From QALR01 sp045646925 (GTDB taxonomy: Bacteria; Bacillota; Clostridia; Oscillospirales; CAG-272), in contig JAZRLQ010000198.1 of NCBI GenBank assembly GCA_045646925.1, positions 1-11,875 on the forward strand: a DNA stretch of 11,875 bases. Direction: 5' to 3'. How positions within the stretch are numbered: position 1 is the first letter of the stretch; every line of letters starts with the position of its first letter. Made by a program: the position numbers and the translations under genes. Of this stretch, positions 1 through 7,684 are shown one piece after another. The notes under the pieces are model-generated. The model was not told the origin of the DNA, did no database searches, and worked only from the letters and a program-made list of their open reading frames with translations.

Positions 1-16
1 CATTATCCATATTCAT
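1..16 (-). CDS. Possible 5' end of a leftward gene (partial)
   Basis: On the minus strand an ATG at 16-14 opens a frame reading M-N-M-D-N before the window ends. An AAAGGA ribosome binding site lies at 31-26, nine bases upstream, which matches the spacing of other genes here. Only five codons are visible, so no product can be named. The gene would be divergent from the ferredoxin and share its upstream region. Confidence 0.35.
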
Positions 17-105
17 ATAAGAAATTCCTTTCCGAACAAGTGATTTCCAATGCGATTAGTTTTCCCTTGATCCGTGGGATTTATATATCTTTTCAAGAAA
101 AAACC

Positions 106-133
106 TTGACTTTTTTTAAAAATGTGCTACAAT
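106..133 (+). promoter_or_regulatory. Sigma-A promoter of the ferredoxin gene
   Basis: A TTGACT -35 box (106-111) and a TACAAT -10 box (128-133) are separated by 16 bp in an A/T-rich stretch. The ferredoxin start lies about 60 nt beyond the predicted transcription start. Confidence 0.75.
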
Positions 134-198
134 ATAGTCATAAGGTACGCGGATGATTTCGCTTACTAAATTTTTCAGTTCAGAAAAGGAGATTTACT

Positions 199-372
199 AT
201 GCCTTACGTTATTAATGCAGACACATGTCTCGGTTGCGGTGCTTGCGCAGACGGTTGCCCCGTTAGCGCTATCACAGAAGAAGACGGCAAATACGTAATC
301 AATGCTGACGAATGCATTGACTGCGGTGCTTGCGCTGGTACTTGCCCTGTTGGTGCTCCCGAAGAACAGTAA
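199..372 (+). CDS. 2[4Fe-4S] ferredoxin
   Basis: A 57-residue clostridial-type bacterial ferredoxin, a soluble low-potential electron carrier for fermentative redox enzymes. The eight cysteines fall in two CxxCxxCxxxCP motifs: C10, C13, C16 and C20, then C39, C42, C45 and C49. By the family rule one cluster is held by C10/C13/C16/C49 and the other by C39/C42/C45/C20. The two halves are an internal duplication (V-I-N-A-D precedes each motif). Full length for the family. AAGGAG at 186-191 sits seven bases before the ATG and fixes the start. The gene is too short to stand out in simple ORF listings. It has its own promoter and terminator, so it is monocistronic; the redox partner cannot be told from context. 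Confidence 0.96.
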   Translation: MPYVINADTCLGCGACADGCPVSAITEEDGKYVINADECIDCGACAGTCPVGAPEEQ

Positions 373-384
373 TTAATTGTCGAA

Positions 385-420
385 AATAATGGGTTCCAAA
401 CGGAGCCCATTATTTTTTTA
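385..420 (+). terminator. Rho-independent terminator of the ferredoxin gene
   Basis: A 13-bp stem (385-397 with 402-414, one G-U pair) closes a 4-nt loop and runs into a T-tract at 413-420. It starts 12 nt after the ferredoxin stop codon. Confidence 0.9.
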
Positions 421-435
421 TTTTTTCAAAATTTT

Positions 436-465
436 TTGATCTTCTTTTACATTTTGTGGTATAAT
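436..465 (+). promoter_or_regulatory. Promoter of the cell-wall operon
   Basis: TATAAT at 460-465 is preceded by an extended -10 TG (457-458). A TTGATC -35 box lies at 436-441 with an 18-bp spacer. The predicted start site lies about 60 nt before the first gene of the operon. Confidence 0.72.
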
Positions 466-532
466 AGACGTACGCGGTTATTTTCCGCGCAAATACGACT
501 GAAAATATAACGGAAATGAGGAATAACTCAAT

Positions 533-1750
533 ATGAATACACAGAAAAACATCATCCCCGTGCTTCTCGGCGCAGATCTGAACTGCTACAGCGTTGCGCG
601 CGCCTTCCACGAAGCATTCGGCGTAAAATCCTACGCATTCGGCAGATACGAGCTTGGCACGACCAAACGCTCGAAGATCGTCAAATTCCATTCCATCGAT
701 AACGTGGACACCGCGGAGGTTCTCCTTCCCACGCTCGAAGCGTTCGCAAAGCAGCACGAGGGCGCGCTGATGATCCTCGTCGGCTGTACCGACGCTTACG
801 CGGATCTCATCATTGAAAACAAGGAAACGCTCTCCCGCTATTATTACTGCGCTTGTCCGAACGCGGAGCTTGCGAAAAAGCTGATCTCCAAGGAAGCCTT
901 CTACGAAATGTGCGTTCAGCACGGTATGGACTTCCCCAATACCGTCATCATCAAAAACGAAACGGAAACGGACAAGTTCGACGCGCTTCCCTTCGCATAC
1001 CCCGTCATCGTCAAGCCCTCCAGCTCCATCCGCTACTGGCAGAATCCCTTCGCCGGCATGAAGAAGGTATACAAGGCTGACACTCCCGAAGAAGCGAAGG
1101 AGATCGCAAAGACGATCTTCGCATCCGGCTACGACGATTCGCTGATCATTCAGGACTTCATCCCCGGAGATGACTCCCGTATGTACGTACTTACCGCATA
1201 CTGTGACAAAAACGCAAAGGTCAAGATGATGTGTCTCGGACACGTGCTTCTCGAAGAACATACGCCCAAGGGAATAGGCAACCACGTCGCGATCCTCACC
1301 GAATACCACGAGGAGCTGATGATGACCGTACGCCGCTTCCTCGAATCCGTCGGCTACACGGGATTTGCGAACTTCGATATCAAATTCGACGAAAGAGACG
1401 GAAAGTTCAAGATCTTCGAGATCAATCTCCGTCAGGGCAGAAGCAATTTCTACGTCACGCACTCCGGCGCGAATATCGCGAAGATGTTCGTGGGAGACGC
1501 GACGGATTCTCTCGGCGACGACGTTCTGCTCATCAAGGAGCCTTCCTTCTGGCATACCGTTCCGAAAAAGATCATATATTCCTATATCAAGGATGAAGAA
1601 ACCATGAAGACCGTGAAGGCGCTCGTGAAAAAGGGCAACACCGCCTCCTCACTCTTCTACTCCTACGATCTGAGAATGAATCCCATGAGACTTGCTTACG
1701 TGCTGGTACACAATCGCCGTTACTACAAGAAATACAAGCTCTATCCTTGA
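533..1750 (+). CDS. ATP-grasp ligase, probable D-aspartate ligase
   Basis: A 405-residue ATP-grasp protein, predicted to activate a carboxylate as acyl phosphate and join it to an amine. Visible family features: Y-P-V-I-V-K-P around K161 (ATP-binding lysine), the I-I-Q-D-F-I-P-G strand at 205-212, F-D at 281-282 and E-I-N-L-R at 296-300 (Mg-binding Glu and Asn, followed by R-Q-G-R-S-N). The length matches D-aspartate ligase (Asl of Enterococcus faecium, about 410 residues), which adds D-Asp to the epsilon-amine of L-Lys in the UDP-MurNAc-pentapeptide. The main support for this is context: an aspartate racemase starts 17 nt downstream, then a MurE-type ligase, all on one transcript. The start is set by GAGGAA at 518-523. 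Another carboxylate-amine ligase activity cannot be excluded from sequence alone. No signal peptide; cytoplasmic. Confidence 0.8.
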   Translation: MNTQKNIIPVLLGADLNCYSVARAFHEAFGVKSYAFGRYELGTTKRSKIVKFHSIDNVDTAEVLLPTLEAFAKQHEGALMILVGCTDAYADLIIENKETLSRYYYCACPNAELAKKLISKEAFYEMCVQHGMDFPNTVIIKNETETDKFDALPFAYPVIVKPSSSIRYWQNPFAGMKKVYKADTPEEAKEIAKTIFASGYDDSLIIQDFIPGDDSRMYVLTAYCDKNAKVKMMCLGHVLLEEHTPKGIGNHVAILTEYHEELMMTVRRFLESVGYTGFANFDIKFDERDGKFKIFEINLRQGRSNFYVTHSGANIAKMFVGDATDSLGDDVLLIKEPSFWHTVPKKIIYSYIKDEETMKTVKALVKKGNTASSLFYSYDLRMNPMRLAYVLVHNRRYYKKYKLYP

Positions 1751-1767
1751 TCAAGAAAGGAACGACC

Positions 1768-2508
1768 ATGGCAAAAACACTCGGAATTCTCGGCGGACTG
1801 GGGCCTGCCGCCAGCGTATATTTTTATCAGTTGATTACCGAGCATACGAAAGCCTTGCGCGATCAGGATCACCTCGATATCGTCCTCATCAGCAAAGCCT
1901 CCATTCCCGACCGAACGGAATTTATCCTCGGTAAAAGCCCGTCCTCTCCCCTTCCCTCCATGGTAGAGGGCGTGCGGGCGCTTGCGGGCGCGGGAGCGGA
2001 TCTCATCACCGTTCCTTGCAATACCGCGCATTATTTCTATAACGAGATCGAAAAGATCTCGCCCGTCCCCGTTTTGAACATCGTAAAAGAAACCGTCCGT
2101 CTGGCGAAAAATGCGGGCGTTCGCAAGATCGGCATCATGGCGACCGCCGGAACCGTCATCGCGGGCGCTTATCAGCAGGCTTGTCTCGAGGAAGGCGTTT
2201 CGTTCGCTCTGCCCTGCGAGCAATCGCAAGCCAAGCTGATGGACATCATATACAAAAGCATCAAGGTCGCGAAAGAACCCGACATGGATGAATTTATCGG
2301 CATCGCGGAGGAGCTTTACGAAAACGGCGCGGAAGCGATCATTCTCGGCTGCACGGAGCTTTCTCTGATCCGAGGACTTGAAAATTACCCCCGCTATCTC
2401 TTCATCGACTCTCTGCTCGTACTAGCTCTGCGCGCGATCGAAAGCTGCGGAAAGATCCCAACGGGATTCCCCGACGTCTACATGCAAAATCCCGCTGTTT
2501 TGAAATAA
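1768..2508 (+). CDS. Aspartate/glutamate racemase family, probable aspartate racemase
   Basis: A 246-residue cofactor-independent racemase that interconverts L- and D-aspartate by two-cysteine proton transfer. Both catalytic cysteines are present: C84 in P-C-N-T-A-H and C195 in G-C-T-E-L. The N-terminal G-I-L-G-G-L-G-P-A-A (6-15) is typical of aspartate racemases rather than the glutamate racemase MurI. The ATG at 1768 was chosen because AAAGGA (1756-1761) precedes it; an in-frame TTG at 1747 would overlap the upstream gene and lacks its own SD. It lies between the ATP-grasp ligase and the MurE gene, so the likely role is supplying D-Asp for the peptidoglycan bridge. Racemisation of another amino acid is possible in this broad family. 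Confidence 0.87.
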   Translation: MAKTLGILGGLGPAASVYFYQLITEHTKALRDQDHLDIVLISKASIPDRTEFILGKSPSSPLPSMVEGVRALAGAGADLITVPCNTAHYFYNEIEKISPVPVLNIVKETVRLAKNAGVRKIGIMATAGTVIAGAYQQACLEEGVSFALPCEQSQAKLMDIIYKSIKVAKEPDMDEFIGIAEELYENGAEAIILGCTELSLIRGLENYPRYLFIDSLLVLALRAIESCGKIPTGFPDVYMQNPAVLK

Positions 2509-2535
2509 ACGCCGCTTCAGAAAGGATTTTTCATC

Positions 2536-4017
2536 ATGCAAACATTAAAAAATCTTCTCCTTGCCATTGATATACCCGAAAAAGACATTCCGTGTCCGCA
2601 AATGATGATATCGGACATCGTATACGACTCCCGCAAAGCCACGGACGGCGTTATTTTCGTTTGTATCGTCGGCGCAGTCGCGGACGGTCATAAATACGCA
2701 AGATCCGCTTACGATAAGGGCGCTCGCGTTTTCGTCTGCGAAAAGCCGCTCGATCTCCCTGCCGACGCGCTCGTTTTCCGTGTTGAAAACACGCGCCGCG
2801 CGCTCGCCTCTCTTTCCGCCTGCATTTTCGATCACCCCGAGAGAAAGCTCCGCGTGATCGGCGTGACGGGAACGAAGGGAAAATCCACGATCTGCGAAAT
2901 GATCCGCCACATCCTCTGCAAAAACGGGATCCCCGCCGCTTCCATCGGCACGGTCGGCGTTCGTATCGGCGACGTGCTGACACCGACGGGCAATACCACG
3001 CCCGAAAGCTACGAGCTTTTCCGTATCTTTGCAGAAATGGTCGAAAAGGGCGTTTGCTACGCCGTTATCGAGGTCTCCTCGCAGGGCGTGAAGCTCGACC
3101 GTATCTACGGCATTCCCTTTTTCACCGCGATCATGACCAATCTTTCCGAGGATCACATCGGCGGCGCGGAGCACCCCGATTTCGACGATTACAAGGCGTG
3201 CAAAAAAGCGCTCTTCGCTCGTTGCGACCACGCGATCTTCAATATGGACGATCCCTATTTCGAGGAATTTTACGAATCTGCCTCTTGTGAAAAGCAGACG
3301 TACTCCATTGCAAACGAAGCGGATTTTTCCGCAAGATCCATTCTCTCCACCGCAACGGAAAAGGGCTTCGGCTCTTCCTTTATCGTTAAAAATAAGGATA
3401 CAAAGACCGATGCATTCGTGCCGTTTCCCGGCGCGTTTTCCGTCAGCAACGCGCTTGCCGCCATCGCCGCCGCAACGCTTGCCGACGTTTCGCTCGAAAA
3501 CGCCGCGGAAGCGCTCGGTGACGTCTGCGTGAAGGGTCGCTTCGAGCTTGTGCCGACGAGTATCCGCGGCGTGACCTTCGTCATCGACTACGCGCACAAC
3601 GGAGAAAGCCTCTCCGCCGCCTTGAACGCGCTCCGCAAATACGAGCCGAAGCGACTGATCTGTCTGTTCGGCACCGTCGGAGGACGTACCGAGATCCGCC
3701 GCCGCGAACTTGGTATTGCCGCCTCCGCTTACGCGGACTTCTCCGTGCTGACGAGTGACAATCCCGACCGTGAGCCTCCGATGGATATCATTGCCGATAT
3801 CGAAAAGTATATGCAGAACGCTCCCTACGTCGCGATCCCCGACAGAAAGGAAGCCATCGAATACGTCGTTTCCCACGCCGAAGAGGGCGACATCGTCCTT
3901 CTCGCAGGAAAAGGTCACGAAAAATATCAACTCATAAACGGTAAAAAAGAGCCCTTCTGCGAACGGGACATTCTCCTCACCGCCGCAGAAAAACTTGCAC
4001 TTGCCGAAAAAAATTGA
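2536..4017 (+). CDS. murE: MurE-type UDP-MurNAc-tripeptide synthetase
   Basis: A 493-residue Mur ligase that adds the third amino acid to UDP-MurNAc-L-Ala-D-Glu in the cytoplasm. Domain order is complete. The N-terminal UDP-binding domain contains D-S-R at 31-33. The central ATPase domain has the P-loop G-T-K-G-K-S-T (112-118), G-N-T-T-P-E-S near 155 and the lysine expected to be carbamylated (about K223 in Y-K-A-C-K-K-A-L-F). The C-terminal domain has the substrate loop D408-N-P-D-R-E-P-P and G-K-G-H-E-K-Y-Q near the end. The Arg of the DNPR motif of meso-diaminopimelate MurE enzymes is Asp here (D411), so a different diamino acid, most likely L-Lys, is inferred. AAAGGA at 2521-2526 sets the start. 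It is the third gene of the operon, 27 nt after the racemase. Confidence 0.9.
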   Translation: MQTLKNLLLAIDIPEKDIPCPQMMISDIVYDSRKATDGVIFVCIVGAVADGHKYARSAYDKGARVFVCEKPLDLPADALVFRVENTRRALASLSACIFDHPERKLRVIGVTGTKGKSTICEMIRHILCKNGIPAASIGTVGVRIGDVLTPTGNTTPESYELFRIFAEMVEKGVCYAVIEVSSQGVKLDRIYGIPFFTAIMTNLSEDHIGGAEHPDFDDYKACKKALFARCDHAIFNMDDPYFEEFYESASCEKQTYSIANEADFSARSILSTATEKGFGSSFIVKNKDTKTDAFVPFPGAFSVSNALAAIAAATLADVSLENAAEALGDVCVKGRFELVPTSIRGVTFVIDYAHNGESLSAALNALRKYEPKRLICLFGTVGGRTEIRRRELGIAASAYADFSVLTSDNPDREPPMDIIADIEKYMQNAPYVAIPDRKEAIEYVVSHAEEGDIVLLAGKGHEKYQLINGKKEPFCERDILLTAAEKLALAEKN

Positions 4018-4026
4018 TCGAACGTC

Positions 4027-4063
4027 AAAACGCCGACCGCTCACGTTGAACGGTCGGCGTTTT
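4027..4063. terminator. Bidirectional terminator between convergent genes
   Basis: A perfect 13-bp inverted repeat (4027-4039 with 4051-4063) around an 11-nt loop, with A-rich 5' and T-rich 3' ends that read as a terminator on either strand. It lies 9 nt after the murE stop and 5 nt beyond the penicillin-binding protein stop, so it serves both. Confidence 0.88.
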
Positions 4064-4068
4064 CTGTG

Positions 4069-6672
4069 TCAAGAGAATCCCCACGGGATCAGTCTTTTCT
4101 TTTTCGTCTCCTCGGTTTCTCTTGGTTCAATGGGAGTGGTTTCCACGGGTGCGGTTTCTGCCGTCGATTCTTCGCGCATCACCTCACTCGACGAAAAGGG
4201 GGCAGTCTCCGTCTCCGACGTCTCTTCCGCAGATTCCGTTTCCGCCGACTCCGTCGAAGGTCTTTCGTGCTCGGCGCAGTAACGGTTGCTTGCGCGCTTA
4301 CCGCCGCAAATACCGATAAAATTGCCGTTCGATTCGTAAAAGTCCTGAAAAAACGCTTCGTTTTCATCGACGGACGGCGACGCGCCGTATGGCAAATGTC
4401 TGTACATATATTGCGCGTCCGTCACTTTGATCTCGCACGGAAACGAGCGATTGTAATATTTGAGAAGAGCAACGCGCACAATATTTTCACTCGGACAATG
4501 CTCCGCGGCGATAGCGCGCGTTTCTCCGTCGTAATCGACAAGAACGTGTGTTTCGCAACGGGATTTCGGTTCGGTTCTTTTTTTGAAATAGCCGTACTCC
4601 AATCTGTGACCGCGCAGATCGTGCGAGCAGACCGACGTCGGAAGATCGCCCGAATCCTTGCAATAGAGACAACGGACGACGTTTTCGCTTCTCGTGAACG
4701 TATGGCTTTTATCCAACGTTACCGTTTCCGCGCTGTTTTTCGCGTAGATCCTCGTCATAAGTCCGTCGAAGATCAGAACGGCGGGATTCTTTTTATGCGT
4801 TCCGATATCGCGGGCGTCCTTGTGTCCATACCAGACACCGCAAAGCAGATCGGGCGTATAGCCGATAAACCATCGGTCCGTGTTAGCATTGGAGGTTCCC
4901 GTTTTCCCTGCGACGGGAAGCGTCTTTCTCAGGCTGATATCCGTTGCCGTACCCTGCGAAACAACGTTTTCCAGAAGACGTGTCATCAGATCCCCCGTCT
5001 CCTCGCTGAAAACCCGTTCTCCATCGCCGCCGTGAGAAAGAAGCAGATTTCCGTCCTTGTCATAAACGGCGGTATAGGAGATCGCCTCGTGATAAACGCC
5101 GCCGTCGGCAAGCGCGCTGTACGCACCCGTCATCTCTCTGACGGAAACGCCTCGCGTGACCGCGCCCAAGGCAAGCGGAGCGAGAGCGATATCCGAAAGC
5201 GTCTTCCCGTTTTCTCCGTTTTCCCTTTCAATCAGATGAGAAAGGCCCAATCGCTTTGCGTATCCGAATGCCGTCTGTACGCCAAGCTCCTGCAAAATGC
5301 GGACGGCGACCGTGTTTGTCGATTTGCAAAGCGCGGCGTTGACCGTCGTCAGTCCCGCGTATACACGCGGATTATTTTTCGGCCACGGAGCATATCCGCT
5401 TCCCTCCTTCGTGAAGGTAACGGGAACGTCGTCGTATACGCTCGCCCATGTGATCAGATCCCTTTCCATCGCGGGTGCGTAAACGGTAATGGGCTTGATC
5501 ACCGAACCGGGAGAACGGAGCATTTGCGTTGCGAGATTGAAAATGCGATCCGATTTTTTCTCCCCGACGTCGCCTGCGACCGCGAGCAATCGCCCGCTCT
5601 TCGGATCGATCAGAACGGCGGCGGAATTGGCGCGCGCGCCCTCCTCGCTTTTCGGAAAGTTCTCGATATTTTCGTAATACTGCTCGACGGTCTCCTGCAT
5701 TTTTTTGTCCATCGTCGTGAAAATGGAAAGACCGCCGTTATAGAGCATACCGGACGCTACCGTTCGGGAAAGACCGTACTTTTCCGACAAATCGGCGATC
5801 ACATCCTCGATGACGACCTCCGTAAACCACGATTTTTTTACCTCCGTCTCCGTCCGTTCTCCAAGCCGCAGAGCCGTCGGCGCGGAGATGCTTTCCTCAT
5901 ACGCCGAGGTCTCCAGAAGTCCAAGCTCGTGCATACGCCAAAGGATCGTATCTCTGCGCTCCCGATTGTATTCCGGATTTTTGATGGGATCGTATTTCGT
6001 CGGATATTGGATCACGGCGGCAAGCGAAGCGCCCTCCGCGGCATTCAGCTCCGATGCGCTCTTTCCGAAATAGGTCTCCGCGGCGGTTTCGAGTCCGTAG
6101 CACCCCTGCGCAAGATACACGGTGTTGAGATAAAGCTCGAGGATCGCTTCCTTCGTCATGCTCTTTTCCAGCTTCAACGCCCGCATGATCTCCGTTAACT
6201 TCCGTTTCGGCGTTACGCTATTGTCCCCCGTCAGATTTTTGATGAGCTGTTGCGTGATCGTGGAGCCGCCGTAGCTCCTTACGCCTCCCGAAAAAAATCC
6301 GAGGATAGCACCCGCCGTCCGACGAAGATCCATGCCCTTATGCTCGAAAAATCGGTGATCCTCAATGGCAATAAAGGCGTTCTGCACCTCGATCGGTATT
6401 TTTTCAAGCGAGATCCAGATTCGGTTTTCCGAACCGATCAAGCGCTGATCCTCCATTTCGACCGCGTTCCCGTCGGCATCGGTATAATATAATTTCGTCG
6501 TCCGTCCCTGCCCGGAAACGAGCATATCCATGTCAAGCTCTGCGTCAATGCCCTTAACCGCATATATCACAAACGCCGACGACAAGATCAATGAGCAAAA
6601 GAATCCGATCAATAAAAAGAAAGCAATCGTTCTGCCGATCGCGTTTCGTATTTTATGCCGTGTTTTCATCAT
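4069..6672 (-). CDS. Class A penicillin-binding protein (PBP1A-type)
   Basis: An 867-residue bifunctional enzyme that polymerises lipid II into glycan strands and cross-links the peptides. An N-terminal membrane anchor spans about residues 15-38. The GT51 glycosyltransferase domain shows E-D-H-R-F-F-E-H (104-111, catalytic E104), G-G-S-T-I-T-Q-Q (135-142), R-K-L-T-E (157-161) and a Y-L-N-T-V-Y-L block near 181. The transpeptidase domain shows S390-x-x-K393 (in P-G-S-V-I-K-P), S451-T-N453 and K590-T-G. The start at 6672 has GAAAGGA at spacing 6; an ATG two codons upstream lies too close to that SD and an upstream TTG lacks one. The C-terminal about 200 residues carry eight cysteines (668, 671, 682, 706, 726, 746, 789, 799) and then a Glu/Ser/Thr-rich tail ending in a basic K-K-K-R. 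The gene converges on the peptidoglycan precursor operon. Confidence 0.95.
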   Translation of the reverse strand: MMKTRHKIRNAIGRTIAFFLLIGFFCSLILSSAFVIYAVKGIDAELDMDMLVSGQGRTTKLYYTDADGNAVEMEDQRLIGSENRIWISLEKIPIEVQNAFIAIEDHRFFEHKGMDLRRTAGAILGFFSGGVRSYGGSTITQQLIKNLTGDNSVTPKRKLTEIMRALKLEKSMTKEAILELYLNTVYLAQGCYGLETAAETYFGKSASELNAAEGASLAAVIQYPTKYDPIKNPEYNRERRDTILWRMHELGLLETSAYEESISAPTALRLGERTETEVKKSWFTEVVIEDVIADLSEKYGLSRTVASGMLYNGGLSIFTTMDKKMQETVEQYYENIENFPKSEEGARANSAAVLIDPKSGRLLAVAGDVGEKKSDRIFNLATQMLRSPGSVIKPITVYAPAMERDLITWASVYDDVPVTFTKEGSGYAPWPKNNPRVYAGLTTVNAALCKSTNTVAVRILQELGVQTAFGYAKRLGLSHLIERENGENGKTLSDIALAPLALGAVTRGVSVREMTGAYSALADGGVYHEAISYTAVYDKDGNLLLSHGGDGERVFSEETGDLMTRLLENVVSQGTATDISLRKTLPVAGKTGTSNANTDRWFIGYTPDLLCGVWYGHKDARDIGTHKKNPAVLIFDGLMTRIYAKNSAETVTLDKSHTFTRSENVVRCLYCKDSGDLPTSVCSHDLRGHRLEYGYFKKRTEPKSRCETHVLVDYDGETRAIAAEHCPSENIVRVALLKYYNRSFPCEIKVTDAQYMYRHLPYGASPSVDENEAFFQDFYESNGNFIGICGGKRASNRYCAEHERPSTESAETESAEETSETETAPFSSSEVMREESTAETAPVETTPIEPRETEETKKKRLIPWGFS

Positions 6673-6849
6673 ATACATTCCTTTCTTCAAAGTCTGCAAA
6701 TAGTATGAGCGCGGCAGAAAATTTTATACTCCGAACAATTGCCGTGGAATCGCTTACGCAGTCATGTTTGCTTCTCAAAATCCAAACGAATAAAACCCCT
6801 CTTTTTCGTACATACTACATCCATCTCATATAGGAAAGGAAACAAGCTC

Positions 6850-7284
6850 ATGATCGAACAAGATACGATACGTTTGCTTCGTGAATGCGACGCGGGTGTG
6901 AAAATGGGAGTCAGCTCCATCGACGAGGTTCTGGAATACGTAAAATCCGACTCGCTGAAAAAGACACTTGCCGATTGCAAGACCGCGCACAAAAAACTGG
7001 AAACCGAAATCGACGAAAGCCTCAACCGCTTCGGAGACGAGGGAAAGGAACCGAACCCCATTGCCAAGGGGATGTCGTGGATGAAGACCAATATCAAGCT
7101 CATCATGCAGGAATCCGACCATACCATCGCCGATCTGATCACGGACGGTTGCGATATGGGTGTCAAATCTCTCAACAAATATCTCAATCAGTATGGGGCG
7201 GCTGACGAAGGCTCAAAGGATATCGCAAAACGGCTGATCGAATTGGAGGAAAGACTCGGAAAGGACGTCCGCGGTTATCTGTGA
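6850..7284 (+). CDS. Small helical protein of unknown function, ferritin-like fold possible
   Basis: A 144-residue hydrophilic protein with no signal peptide or membrane segment. The sequence suggests an all-alpha bundle: helices at about 2-31, 35-62, 74-100, 103-116 and 121-140, with charged/hydrophobic alternation. It begins M-I-E-Q-D-T-I-R-L-L and carries several Glu, Asp and His residues in helices 1-4 (for example E26, H47, E51, E54, E88, H91). This recalls the DUF2383/rubrerythrin-like four-helix proteins common in Clostridia, but no clear ExxH metal motif is visible, so that is only a suggestion. AGGAAAGGA at 6832-6840 precedes the ATG. The gene is divergent from the PBP gene across a 177-nt gap in which I see no convincing promoter on either strand. 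Confidence 0.7.
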   Translation: MIEQDTIRLLRECDAGVKMGVSSIDEVLEYVKSDSLKKTLADCKTAHKKLETEIDESLNRFGDEGKEPNPIAKGMSWMKTNIKLIMQESDHTIADLITDGCDMGVKSLNKYLNQYGAADEGSKDIAKRLIELEERLGKDVRGYL

Positions 7285-7296
7285 CGCGGCGTCTGT

Positions 7297-7341
7297 AAAA
7301 AAGAAAAGCCCCTCCGTCATTCGTAAAACCAACGAAAACGG
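7297..7341 (-). terminator. Weak terminator downstream of repeat copy A, minus strand
   Basis: Read leftward, an imperfect stem (CCGT/ACGG plus TTCGT/ACGAA, 7314-7341) is followed after a short GC-rich gap by a T-rich run (complement of the A-run at 7297-7307). It may back up the copy A hairpin. No separate clear terminator for the 6850-7284 gene was seen. Confidence 0.35.
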
Positions 7342-7363
7342 TCGAGCGCATAACTCCAAAAAT

Positions 7364-7412
7364 GAAATTAACCCTTGATTACGTTTTTTCGTTCGTAACC
7401 AAGGGTTATTTC
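7364..7412 (-). terminator. Long hairpin at the end of copy A
   Basis: Inverted repeat of about 19 bp (7364-7383 with 7394-7412, one bulged T). On the minus strand it is followed by A-rich to T-rich sequence (ATTTCATTTTT), so it probably terminates the leftward transcript. The stop codon of the 10-codon ORF lies in its 5' arm. Confidence 0.65.
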
Positions 7413-7438
7413 TGTTCGATTTTGATATCTAACGTCAT
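7406..7438 (-). CDS. 10-codon small ORF, copy A
   Basis: Encodes M-T-L-D-I-K-I-E-Q-K. A GAGAGGA ribosome binding site (7453-7447) lies 8 nt upstream. The identical peptide is encoded in copy B and a two-residue variant in copy C, each with the same SD and ending in the same hairpin. No known function. It may be a translated microprotein or a device coupling ribosome passage to hairpin folding. Confidence 0.4.
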   Translation of the reverse strand: MTLDIKIEQK

Positions 7439-7516
7439 TTTGGTATTCCTCTCTTTCGTAGTCTGCCTGTGCTTCTTCTTTTCCTCAACGATCAAAACTC
7501 TTTTCATTATTATTCT

Positions 7517-7684
7517 CTATGGAGAACGCCATTTTTGTCTTGTAAGAACTTCAGTAGCCTGAGGTGAGGGTGAATAAACTTTCAAAAGATTTCCGATTAA
7601 AAGAATGGAGGTATTCGTATCACTGTCATTGTGTACGAATGAAATAAATCTTATGTTTGAAAGTTCGGGAATTTAAAGTTTCAT
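7517..7684 (-). pseudogene. Interrupted ORF, copy A (M-K-L-stop, then 51 open codons)
   Basis: A strong AGGAGG (7699-7694) lies 9 nt before an ATG at 7684, but the frame reads M-K-L-TAA. The same frame is then open for 51 codons and ends ...Q-K-W-R-S-P-TAG. Copy B has the same layout and a matching C-terminal end. No alternative start codon with an SD is visible for the downstream part. It may be a decayed gene, a recoded gene or a non-coding leader. Confidence 0.35.
7577..7665 (-). ncRNA. Structured core of copy A leftward transcript
   Basis: Nested inverted repeats: 7577-7585 pairs with 7657-7665, 7586-7592 with 7646-7652 (ATGT bulge between), and 7613-7619 with 7634-7640 extended by CAC/GTG. 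A TACCTCC segment on the minus strand (7613-7607) is complementary to the GGAGGTA of the upstream ribosome binding site. Not conserved in copies B and C, so functional status is uncertain. Confidence 0.3.

Noticed and set aside
410..1555. 381-codon open frame on the minus strand opposite the ATP-grasp gene
   Set aside because: It mirrors a gene with clear family motifs. Long antisense frames arise here because codon choice avoids TTA, CTA and TCA. The protein is low-complexity and has no SD at a sensible place.
2545..4044. 499-codon open frame on the minus strand opposite murE
   Set aside because: Shadow of murE: same length, no recognisable domain, and the plus strand has all Mur ligase motifs.
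4066..6198. 710-codon open frame on the plus strand opposite the PBP gene
   Set aside because: Arg-, Phe- and Val-rich shadow of the PBP coding strand. It has no promoter or SD and runs through the terminator region.
7406..7507. 33-codon extension of the copy A small ORF (starting M-K-R-V-L-I-V)
   Set aside because: Open in copy A only. Copy B differs by a one-base indel that puts the same sequence in another frame, so the conserved ORF begins at the inner ATG with the SD.
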